Assembly: GCA_021162905.1 (NCBI GenBank)
Contig: JAGGXT010000126.1
Location: 1-6,127 of the forward strand
Source: Candidatus Odinarchaeota archaeon
GTDB lineage: Archaea > Asgardarchaeota > JAGGXT01
DNA: 6,127 nt
Direction: 5' to 3'
The notes under the pieces are model-generated. The model saw only the letters and a program-made list of their open reading frames with translations. It was not told where the DNA came from and did no database searches. Shown here piece after piece: positions 1-6,127 of the stretch; position 1 is the stretch's first letter; each line of letters begins with the position of its first letter. A program made the translations under genes and the position numbers.

Positions 1-4
1 CATC

Positions 5-24
5 TATATGTACTATTACATATA
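5..24. repeat. AT-rich perfect inverted repeat downstream of cas3'
   Basis: TATATGTA at 5-12 and its exact reverse complement TACATATA at 17-24 surround a 4-base loop. The repeat lies about 26 nt beyond the cas3' stop codon in the transcribed direction. An 8-bp stem made almost only of A-T pairs is weak, and no T-run is visible in the few bases left on the window, so a terminator cannot be claimed; an operator-like palindrome or chance in AT-rich DNA are alternatives. The rest of 1-49 holds no gene. TTTATAAT, on the minus strand at about 37-44, resembles an archaeal TATA box but is unsupported otherwise. Confidence 0.35.
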
Positions 25-49
25 CATGGAGAGTTAATTATAAAGATGG

Positions 50-2152
50 CTAAGAGATTATTTGGGATGCAAGAAGAAACGCATTCAGCCCAAATGCGAT
101 AGTGCCGTCTCTAATATCGTAAACTGGAGAGTAACCCCTGAAGACAAAAATTTGAAAATACGGAGAAAGTTTGTATTTTGCTCGTATAAGGTGTGTAGGC
201 TCGTTAAAGCATATATAAACTAACTCTTTTTTGCTTACCCATTTATTTATTTTTTCCAAGCTGGTTAATTTCTGTTGATTATAAATTCTGCGATATGGCA
301 GAATTCTGAAATCTTGACCAATATCTACTTCTCCAGGAATTACATCATTCTCGTTGAAAAAATAGTATCGCACTCTCTCATTGGATTCTGAAAGTATTTT
401 TATGAATGGAATTGATTTGTCATGCTTTAAAATTTGATTGAGTTCAAAGACAAAAAGATTATAAGCCTCTTTAAAGTTCGTATATGCCTCAAGTAATGAA
501 TTAAACTCATTAAAGTTTAATATCTCAAAGTTAAAATGCCGAAGAACATAAAATAAATTGTATATAGCGAATGGAAAATCTCCCTTATCGGCAAGCCTCT
601 TATCAAAAATAGGGATATTAAAAAGATTCCCTCTGAATTGATATAACTCATCTAATAGTCCTTCTATTTTTGAAAGTTCTTCGAACTTATTTCTCACTTC
701 TTGCAATTTTATATCATTATGGACTTCCAGGAGGATGTTTTCAAGATATTCTTGAAATAGGGCTCGGTCTTTTAAATCATATGTGCTTTTGATGTATTCA
801 TTTGCAATTCCATAATGTTCTATTGGTGCATATATGTCCTTATATCGCTCAAATTTTGTATAATCTTCAAAGGCTCGGTACACATGGTCGTAAAGCTCAT
901 TTCTTGTAATTTCCCTTTTACCCTTAAACACTCTCTGCAGATAATTATACACATAGTTGGGAACCAAAGCTATAGCGTTAAACTCAAAGTTAGCCCACTC
1001 TGGCTTTCCAGCAATTCTTCCAACTCTGCCAAATCGTTGGATAAAGCTTGATGCATTATCTGCCTCGAATATCAGCAGAATAGCTTTAAAGTCTATTCCA
1101 ACCTCTATTGCTGAAGTTCCAATAATTACTTTTCTGTCTTTTTCGATAAATCGCGTGTATTTATTTAATCCATGCCAAGCGCCTATTGTTATATCCAAGT
1201 CATTCAATTTATCCTCTAGCAATTTTTTTACTTGTTGAGCCATATAGACAGAGTTTAATATTATAACTATCTTTGAATCTGGATCGTTATCTAAGACATC
1301 TCTATTTTTTTGTATGAAATTTCTTAAGAAATCCATATTTCGCTCAAACCATGAAAGAATATTGTCGTATCTTTCAATTTGCAGATAAGTGTCTGCAAGG
1401 GCTTTAAACTCCTCTCCTCTAATATTTAATTGATCATTTTCGCCAACCGATTGAATTTTTGCATTCTTAAAGATTCGAAAAATTTCATTTTTCAGTTCTT
1501 GATTTGGAGTTGCTGAGAGAAAAATAAATGTAGCGTCTTCATTAAATTCCGAAAACATTTTCAGGAAGAATAAAATATTACTTAGTTGCTTCCAGTTGTA
1601 GAGATGAAACTCATCGAAAATTATTGTGTTAAATCTTTGTAAGGTTGCAATAGCTATTTCTTTTGCGAATCTCTTAGCGAATCTGAATGATAGTGAAATG
1701 TAAAAAAGATCGGGATTTGTTACTAAGATTCTCTGATTTGAATACGTTGCCTCTAAGAAGTCCTCTAGAATCTCCCTTCTGTCGATTCCTATTTTTTTAG
1801 CGTACTTTGATAATTCTAAAGCAGTAACCTTCAGAACTATATTATCGCTCAGTTCGGTTTTTCTTAATACACTTAAAATTGTTTGATATTGATCTTCGAT
1901 GAGCGCATTCGTTGGATATATGAAAATACTATAAGCATCCCCTCCCTCTAAAAGAGGTACTACAACAGAATATGTTTTCCCCAACCCTGTTCCGCATGTG
2001 TTAAAGAGTATTTTTGTACCTTTCCCCCCTCCCAGTAGAAACTCCCTCGCTAAGATTTGATGAGCATATGGCTGTATACCTAAAGAATCAAATAAGCCAT
2101 CTCTGCAACTATATCTAAATAGACTTTTACCTTTGACAACTAATTTTATCAA
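50..2152 (-). CDS. cas3': Type I-D Cas3' helicase (no HD nuclease domain)
   Basis: A 700-residue superfamily 2 helicase, expected to unwind target DNA with ATP after the type I-D effector binds it. Motifs seen in order: Q-like PYAHQ (28-32), Walker A GTGLGKT (54-60), motif Ia YPTNALIEDQ (79-88), motif Ib VTNPDLF (144-150), Walker B DEFH (180-183), motif III LSATP (212-216), motif IV near 295-301, motif V TSAIEVGIDF (346-355) and motif VI QRFGRVGR (372-379). The helicase core begins within about 25 residues of the N-terminus and I see no HD-type His/Asp motif set, so the nuclease must be elsewhere, as is usual in type I-D, where it belongs to Cas10d. Residues about 400-700 are a divergent, aromatic- and charge-rich C-terminal region without a motif I recognise. 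The start is TTG, 2 nt after the csc1 stop, with AAGGAG 9 nt upstream; the first internal Met is only at about residue 198. The helicase call is very secure; the subtype rests on the neighbours and on overall similarity. Confidence 0.93.
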   Translation of the reverse strand: MIKLVVKGKSLFRYSCRDGLFDSLGIQPYAHQILAREFLLGGGKGTKILFNTCGTGLGKTYSVVVPLLEGGDAYSIFIYPTNALIEDQYQTILSVLRKTELSDNIVLKVTALELSKYAKKIGIDRREILEDFLEATYSNQRILVTNPDLFYISLSFRFAKRFAKEIAIATLQRFNTIIFDEFHLYNWKQLSNILFFLKMFSEFNEDATFIFLSATPNQELKNEIFRIFKNAKIQSVGENDQLNIRGEEFKALADTYLQIERYDNILSWFERNMDFLRNFIQKNRDVLDNDPDSKIVIILNSVYMAQQVKKLLEDKLNDLDITIGAWHGLNKYTRFIEKDRKVIIGTSAIEVGIDFKAILLIFEADNASSFIQRFGRVGRIAGKPEWANFEFNAIALVPNYVYNYLQRVFKGKREITRNELYDHVYRAFEDYTKFERYKDIYAPIEHYGIANEYIKSTYDLKDRALFQEYLENILLEVHNDIKLQEVRNKFEELSKIEGLLDELYQFRGNLFNIPIFDKRLADKGDFPFAIYNLFYVLRHFNFEILNFNEFNSLLEAYTNFKEAYNLFVFELNQILKHDKSIPFIKILSESNERVRYYFFNENDVIPGEVDIGQDFRILPYRRIYNQQKLTSLEKINKWVSKKELVYICFNEPTHLIRAKYKLSPYFQIFVFRGYSPVYDIRDGTIAFGLNAFLLASQIIS

Positions 2153-2154
2153 TC

Positions 2155-2859
2155 TTATTCGCTCCTTGCGTAAAAAGAAAAGGCGGGAAATATGATTTTT
2201 AGATCCTTCGAGTAGTATGCTTCATTAGACGATATAACTGCATCTTGAAACAATCTGTTTGGAGGAATATTTATTACAGTGGAAATACCTTCAAAATTTG
2301 CATCCTTTGGAAGGTCCCATGGATTTAATATTTTCACAATATATGGTTTATCAGGTTTTATTTTCTTTAATTCATAGATTTTTGCACTTATCGAGGCAGG
2401 GCTTCTCTTCTTACCGAGTCTTATAATACGTGGTAACTTGATTTTTTGACTTGAAAGTATGAAAAACCTAAACCTACTATTAGGTGAAATAGCCTCCTGC
2501 CTTACCATACTAGGTGGATAGTTCTTTGTAACTTGTAGCTCTCTATATGTCAGTAGTTCCTCTTTAGCACCCCAGATATAACTAGAAATCTTTACTGATA
2601 AGCCATACGCGGGAGTAACATAAATCCCAAGCTCGTTAATTTCGTTCAAATCCTCTTTATATTTAGGCTTTATGCTATCACTTTGAGATAGGAAAGCTGG
2701 TCTACTATTAGCCAAAAATATAGCATAGGTTAAAGCGTAATTGTGAATTACTGGCTGAATTATGACACGTCTTTCAATCTCTAGGGATGCGAAATGGATA
2801 AAGTCGAGAGCTTCTAATTCACAGTCATAAAGAAAATTATAAGTTTTGGGGACAGTCAA
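2155..2859 (-). CDS. csc1: Csc1, type I-D Cas5 subunit
   Basis: A 234-residue protein recognisable as Csc1 (Cas5d), the RAMP-fold subunit that binds the crRNA 5' handle and caps the Csc2 backbone. Family-like stretches are the N-terminal strand YDCELEALDFIHFASLEIER (11-30), the motif HNYALTYAI (39-47), IYVTPAYGL (79-87), the central ISPNSRFRFFIL (124-135), and PRIIRLGKKRSPA (143-155), where the IRLGK segment is typical. The length is usual for Csc1. The start is TTG at 2857-2859, preceded by AGGGGGATC with 7 nt between the G-run and the start codon; there is no early Met, and the conserved first strand begins by residue 7, so this start leaves nothing missing. It lies 14 nt after csc2 and 2 nt before cas3', so it is co-transcribed with both. 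The family call comes from recalled motifs, not from a search. Confidence 0.9.
   Translation of the reverse strand: MTVPKTYNFLYDCELEALDFIHFASLEIERRVIIQPVIHNYALTYAIFLANSRPAFLSQSDSIKPKYKEDLNEINELGIYVTPAYGLSVKISSYIWGAKEELLTYRELQVTKNYPPSMVRQEAISPNSRFRFFILSSQKIKLPRIIRLGKKRSPASISAKIYELKKIKPDKPYIVKILNPWDLPKDANFEGISTVINIPPNRLFQDAVISSNEAYYSKDLKIIFPAFSFYARSE
2162..2167 (-). promoter_or_regulatory. Ribosome binding site of cas3'
   Basis: On the minus strand AAGGAG lies in the last codons of csc1, 9 nt before the TTG at 2152. It supports that start for cas3' and indicates coupling to csc1 translation. Confidence 0.75.
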
Positions 2860-2863
2860 AGTA

Positions 2864-2872
2864 GATCCCCCT
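2864..2872 (-). promoter_or_regulatory. Ribosome binding site of csc1
   Basis: On the minus strand AGGGGGATC follows the csc2 stop immediately and fills most of the 14-nt gap before the TTG at 2859. The match to GGAGGTGATC is imperfect but long, and the G-run sits 7 nt from the start. It supports the TTG start. Confidence 0.7.
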
Positions 2873-2873
2873 G

Positions 2874-3872
2874 TTATTGTCTCTGACTTTTTATGATTTC
2901 TGAGCTCATCTTCTCAGTTTCAGTTTCAAGAGCAGTCACAAATTCCTTTAACTTATCTTTATTCGAAAATAATTTTTCCCTTAACTCGTCCAATAAGCCT
3001 TTTGTCTGCACAAGATTCATAAACTCCACGGAATCTGAACTTCGCTCAATTAAGGATTTTATTATATTGTCGCTATATTTACTCAATGTCTCATTTGTTA
3101 GAACATCCACATCCAATAGTCCCTCATTTTTTAGTATATCATAGTATGCCATCGTTAATTCTAAGCTTGATACAGGCTCGGAATTTGCAAAGACAATTCC
3201 TACAATGTCAACTTTTAGATGTCCTGTTCTAGTGGTTATCGCACCATAACGTTTAGTATTGAGTAATAACCAGAGGTAATATATAAATTCTTTTTCTGTA
3301 ACACTATGAAGTGTTGTAACAGTTGGATATACAACACCTGGTTTTATAACCTCGATATCGCCAAACGATTGTCCAGGAGATTGGGTATCCTCCTGTATAG
3401 CATTCCAGTTATATACCTCATATATTTTCTCGTATTCACGAATGCTGTATGCTGTACCATATTCGACTCGGGATTTTCTAACAATGCCCTCTGCTTTTGT
3501 AAAACCAAAAAGCGTACAGTCCACACACACCCCACAGAGACTTTGATTTAAGAAACATTCATTAACTTTTGCAATGTTCCTTCCTTCCTTCGTACATGGG
3601 ATTTTTCCCAGAATAGATCTTAATAGTTGCTTTCCCGTTCGTCGTTCAGATGCTACCAGTTTCCTCATGAAAATTATAGATCTAGAAATAATTCCCTCAT
3701 TTTCAAATCCCGATCGTGTTGATGTGACATCTAAGCCTTCAACATCTGTCCTAAAAATACACGGATCCACGGTTTCTCTCAAGGCTATTACTTGAATCCT
3801 TTTTGAAGAGAATAAAATTGGTATTTTTTCTTCAAAATATTCTTCTTTACCCTTTAACGCATCTAAAAACAC
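2874..3872 (-). CDS. csc2: Csc2, type I-D Cas7 backbone subunit
   Basis: A 332-residue protein recognisable as Csc2 (Cas7d), which oligomerises along the crRNA spacer to form the effector backbone. Family-like signatures are the glycine-containing loop near TRSGFENEG (52-60), a cysteine cluster C106-x6-C113-x2-C116-x2-C119 with a further C93, the segment RVEYGTAYSIREYE (135-148), the SFGDIEVIKPGVVYPTVTTL run (169-188), and TKRYGAITTRTGHLKVDIVG (206-225), which is the most diagnostic part. The known Csc2 structure from Thermofilum has a zinc-binding insertion; I infer that the cysteine cluster is its counterpart here. The C-terminal 85 residues look helical and highly charged. The start is GTG, one base after the stop of the preceding small gene. 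An ATG two bases upstream is out of frame and soon closed, and an in-frame TGA lies just upstream, so GTG is the earliest possible start. Length fits the family. Confidence 0.94.
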   Translation of the reverse strand: MFLDALKGKEEYFEEKIPILFSSKRIQVIALRETVDPCIFRTDVEGLDVTSTRSGFENEGIISRSIIFMRKLVASERRTGKQLLRSILGKIPCTKEGRNIAKVNECFLNQSLCGVCVDCTLFGFTKAEGIVRKSRVEYGTAYSIREYEKIYEVYNWNAIQEDTQSPGQSFGDIEVIKPGVVYPTVTTLHSVTEKEFIYYLWLLLNTKRYGAITTRTGHLKVDIVGIVFANSEPVSSLELTMAYYDILKNEGLLDVDVLTNETLSKYSDNIIKSLIERSSDSVEFMNLVQTKGLLDELREKLFSNKDKLKEFVTALETETEKMSSEIIKSQRQ

Positions 3873-3873
3873 A

Positions 3874-4326
3874 TCAACTCACCACCTTTTCTTCTCCAGA
3901 AGTTTTATATTTTTTCCACTCCTCATTTAAGCGCATTTCAATCATAAACCAACATGCATTACGTAACTCTTTCCCAAATTTCCGAGCTCGAGCAAAATTT
4001 CCGTTACAAATACCCTTAAAAACCTCATCATACATTATATTAACGAAGTCCATTATCGCTCTATTTAGTTCCTCCCCGTAAGTCTTTATGAAAACCCTAC
4101 TTCTCTCTACTTCTCTAAGTCTTTGAATCCTTGCAAAAATCTGACCAGCTATTATTTCTTTTGCAGTTGTGTCATCTATGTTCCTAGTTTGCCTTGCTTT
4201 TCCTAACTCTTCAAAAAATCTTGTAATGGGCTCTGTTTTTTCATACCGAGATGCATTACTACTCGGTAAATAAAATTTAAAATATGCATCAACAATCCTA
4301 TTTACCAACCCGCCTTCACCACTCAA
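3874..4326 (-). CDS. cas11d: Separately encoded type I-D small subunit (Cas11d-like; equivalent of the Cas10d C-terminal domain)
   Basis: A 150-residue, apparently all-helical protein between cas10d and csc2. It resembles the C-terminal helical region of Csc3/Cas10d as I remember it, with segments such as EPITRFFEELGKARQ (32-46), KEIIAGQIFARIQRL (56-70) and DFVNIMYDEVFKGICNGN (93-110), followed by a basic helix and an aromatic-rich end (ARARKFGKELRNACWFM, 112-128). In type I-D that region is also produced alone, as small subunit Cas11d, by internal initiation; Cas11 subunits form the belly of Cascade-like complexes and contact target DNA. Here it has its own frame: TTG at 4324-4326 directly follows an in-frame TAA and overlaps the cas10d end by 11 nt. 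AAAGGAGGG sits 8 nt upstream. It ends one base before csc2. No Pfam-type catalytic motif is visible. The alternatives are a frameshifted cas10d tail or an unrelated helical subunit; position, size and fold favour Cas11d. Confidence 0.72.
   Translation of the reverse strand: MSGEGGLVNRIVDAYFKFYLPSSNASRYEKTEPITRFFEELGKARQTRNIDDTTAKEIIAGQIFARIQRLREVERSRVFIKTYGEELNRAIMDFVNIMYDEVFKGICNGNFARARKFGKELRNACWFMIEMRLNEEWKKYKTSGEEKVVS
3878..3887 (-). promoter_or_regulatory. Ribosome binding site of csc2
   Basis: On the minus strand AGGTGGTGAG ends 5 nt before the GTG start at 3872. It contains GGTG and GGTGA, both complementary to the 16S tail. It lies within the last codons of the upstream small gene, which implies translational coupling, and it supports GTG over the out-of-frame ATG nearby. 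Confidence 0.75.
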
Positions 4327-6127
4327 TTATTTTCCCTCCTTTAGTAATATCTAAAATTTTACAAGATTCAATAAAGCTCTTATTTGATCTTATTTGGTAG
4401 TCTCTACCTCTTGTCGCATAAAGTGAGAGTGTCTCAGCAAAATATTTTGAACCAGGCAAACAGTAATCAACAAAAGTCTTTAGAACACGAGGTATTATTT
4501 GATGCAGAGCTCCTCTCCTCTCAATATAACGTGTATTGGCAATAATGCACATTCCAGCTAATAGTTTCTTTATCCTCTCTATTTCTGCTATTGAAATCTC
4601 TCCTGAGTCAAGTATCTTTCTCTCTAAAGAAAATTCAAGCACTCTTCTTATGAAGGAATGAGGATCTTCTAACTTAATAGAATAAATAAGTCCGCTGGAT
4701 GGTGGAACAAAAGATTCGGTTATAAGATACTTACCACCAAAAATTTCATGAAGCAACAAGGCTACGTAAAGTGAGTTATACCATATATAGCTATCTGGGA
4801 CACTCTTATTTTCAATTGGCGGATATCTAAATATAAACATGATATAGTGGGCATCCGTGGTAAGAAATGGTCTAATACCAATTCTTCTAGCTCTAGAAAA
4901 TAATTCTATCCCTTCTAATTCCCCAGTGCTCAATATTATATTTTCGCTGTATCTTGTTAAATCGGCTGACAGGGACTCTCCGCCAAATTTTGACTCGACT
5001 GTCCTTTTCACAATCCCAGCTAGGTTCCTGGTAAATAGAACATCTGGCATTAAAAACAGATAAACACGTTTTTCATTACTTTCTATCTTCTCAGGGAACA
5101 AAATCGCTCTAAAAATGCATTCAAAAAGACAAATAGCGCAGATCCATCTTACGTTTAATGACTTACTAGCAATATTTCGATTTGTGAATATTCGAGTTGC
5201 TAATCCTGATCTTTGAGTTCTTAAAGGAAATCCAAAGCCACCAATGTTACACATAATGCAAACATATTTTTTCTTGAAATCGGTACTGCTACTACCTATA
5301 ACTTTTGAATTTATATAAGCCTCAGGAGAAGCGATAAGCTCTTCAACACCCTCAATAAGATCATAATCAAGAAATATACAGTCAGAAATCTTTTTGGCTA
5401 ACTCTTTCTTATAGTCCTCATACTTCATTCCTATTTGCTCTTTGAAGTATTCTTCAATTATATTATCTGTTGAATCTAATTCCTTTATAGCGTTTGCAAT
5501 AACCTTACCCACAATGGAAAACATCTCTACTGCTGGAAACTCCTTGATTAACTTTCCATCCATTTCACAATTATAAAGAATTCCTGCCACAATCGATAAA
5601 ATCTCGCTTTCTTTAATACCCGGCTTTAAATATTTATTAAGCTCGCTTTCTGGAACAATATACTTCCAAATTTTAATTTGATACTCTACACTCTTTTTAC
5701 CAATTTTTCTAAATTCCTTAGCCTTACCAGCAATTCTATAATAGAAATTAAGCATTCTTGAAATCAAGACGACATCATATGTTGCATCTAGCTCCACACC
5801 TAACTTACTAAATGTATCTCTAAGTTTTTTTTCATTACTCCTCTTTGTAGGAGCTTTTACCCGTACACTTAGAGAACTATAAAAATTACCAGCATGCTCC
5901 ATCACCTTGTCAATATCCAAGTGTATAAGGAGAAACGGATCTATAACTAAACCATATTTTTTATCGTTGTCTATTAATACCGTATCACTTAAATTCGAAT
6001 TGATAATAATCTTTTTTAGCTCTCTCTCAAGTAAAGTTATAACATACTTTAACAAGTTCTCTTTTCTAACTTTAAAATCACCAGCTATTATGAAAAATGT
6101 TCTATCAGCCGAATATAACAATGGGTA
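4316..6127 (-). CDS. cas10d: Cas10d (Csc3), type I-D large subunit, 5' end beyond the window
   Basis: The reading frame stays open to the right edge, giving about 603 residues. The first in-window start candidate, a TTG at 6119-6121, is probably internal, because TAC CCA precedes it in frame and YPLLYSADRTFFIIA resembles the segment that follows the HD domain in Csc3. Counting from that TTG, a four-cysteine zinc motif is visible as C288-x2-C291 and C328-x2-C331 with 36 residues between the pairs, in the YVCIMC and WICAIC contexts. Later come RPFLTTDAHYIMFIFRYPP (417-435) and HEIFGGKYLITESFVPPSSG (458-477), both Csc3-like. No GGDD cyclase motif is present, as expected for Cas10d, which does not make cyclic oligoadenylate. 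Cas10d is the large subunit of the type I-D effector, involved in PAM recognition, and normally has an N-terminal HD nuclease, which cannot be judged here. The protein stops at KGGKIIEW before the usual C-terminal helical region, which is encoded by the next gene. Confidence 0.88.
   Translation of the reverse strand, partial: YPLLYSADRTFFIIAGDFKVRKENLLKYVITLLERELKKIIINSNLSDTVLIDNDKKYGLVIDPFLLIHLDIDKVMEHAGNFYSSLSVRVKAPTKRSNEKKLRDTFSKLGVELDATYDVVLISRMLNFYYRIAGKAKEFRKIGKKSVEYQIKIWKYIVPESELNKYLKPGIKESEILSIVAGILYNCEMDGKLIKEFPAVEMFSIVGKVIANAIKELDSTDNIIEEYFKEQIGMKYEDYKKELAKKISDCIFLDYDLIEGVEELIASPEAYINSKVIGSSSTDFKKKYVCIMCNIGGFGFPLRTQRSGLATRIFTNRNIASKSLNVRWICAICLFECIFRAILFPEKIESNEKRVYLFLMPDVLFTRNLAGIVKRTVESKFGGESLSADLTRYSENIILSTGELEGIELFSRARRIGIRPFLTTDAHYIMFIFRYPPIENKSVPDSYIWYNSLYVALLLHEIFGGKYLITESFVPPSSGLIYSIKLEDPHSFIRRVLEFSLERKILDSGEISIAEIERIKKLLAGMCIIANTRYIERRGALHQIIPRVLKTFVDYCLPGSKYFAETLSLYATRGRDYQIRSNKSFIESCKILDITKGGKIIEW
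4334..4342 (-). promoter_or_regulatory. Strong Shine-Dalgarno of the cas11d-like gene, inside the cas10d 3' end
   Basis: On the minus strand AAAGGAGGG lies 8 nt before the TTG at 4326. It is the best match to the 16S rRNA 3' tail of the four sites examined. It also encodes the Lys-Gly-Gly of the last residues of Cas10d, so the bases serve both as coding sequence and as a ribosome binding site. It decides the TTG start and supports independent translation of the small subunit. Confidence 0.85.

Noticed and set aside
815..1238. Two plus-strand open frames of 78 and 93 codons
   Set aside because: They lie antisense within the helicase core of cas3', including motif VI, have no recognisable ribosome binding site or domain, and are explained as shadow frames.
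3872..3874. ATG at the start of csc2
   Set aside because: It is out of frame with csc2 and reaches a stop after two further codons; the in-frame start is the GTG at 3870-3872.
2893..4081. Several open frames of 63-92 codons, four on the plus strand and one on the minus strand, over csc2 and the cas11d-like gene
   Set aside because: All are nested in other frames of well-supported genes whose proteins have family motifs; the small frames show no independent features.
4857..5063. Plus-strand open frame of 68 codons inside cas10d
   Set aside because: Antisense to conserved cas10d sequence with no start signal or recognisable product.
1..6127. CRISPR array or leader in the window
   Set aside because: No regularly spaced direct repeats were seen; apart from a few bases at junctions and 49 bases at the left edge, the window is coding.
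4316..6127. Type III Cas10 with cyclic oligoadenylate signalling
   Set aside because: No GGDD motif, and the neighbours are Csc1, Csc2 and a Cas3' helicase, which define type I-D rather than type III.

Overview
The window is the interference part of a type I-D CRISPR-Cas operon, read entirely on the minus strand. In transcription order it holds cas10d (csc3, cut by the right edge), a separate small gene that looks like the type I-D small subunit cas11d, csc2 (cas7d), csc1 (cas5d) and an HD-less cas3' helicase. Almost every base is coding. Junctions are an 11-nt overlap, a 1-nt gap, a 14-nt gap and a 2-nt gap, so this is one polycistronic unit with tightly coupled translation.

The DNA is A+T-rich, and arginine is mostly encoded by AGA/AGG in the stretch read codon by codon (the small-subunit gene). 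All four gene starts inside the window are non-ATG (TTG, GTG, TTG, TTG), each behind a recognisable Shine-Dalgarno. Type I-D is found mainly in archaea and cyanobacteria, with some in other bacteria. With the compact layout and codon choice I lean towards a thermophilic archaeon, but a thermophilic bacterium is not excluded and no marker in the window settles it.

Layout: 1-49 is a short segment downstream of cas3' with an AT-rich inverted repeat and no identifiable gene. Then come 50-2152 cas3', 2155-2859 csc1, 2874-3872 csc2, 3874-4326 the cas11d-like gene, and 4316 to the right edge cas10d without its N-terminus. No CRISPR array, cas6, cas1, cas2 or cas4 lies in the window; they may flank it.

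Expected joint function, from knowledge of type I-D: Csc2 coats the crRNA spacer as a backbone, Csc1 caps the 5' handle side, Cas10d is the large subunit and usually carries the HD nuclease at its N-terminus (here off-window), Cas11d forms the belly of the complex, and Cas3' supplies ATP-driven unwinding. The most notable feature is that the region corresponding to the Cas10d C-terminus/Cas11d is a stand-alone gene with its own strong ribosome binding site and TTG start, whereas in the well-studied type I-D systems Cas11d is made by internal initiation inside cas10d.
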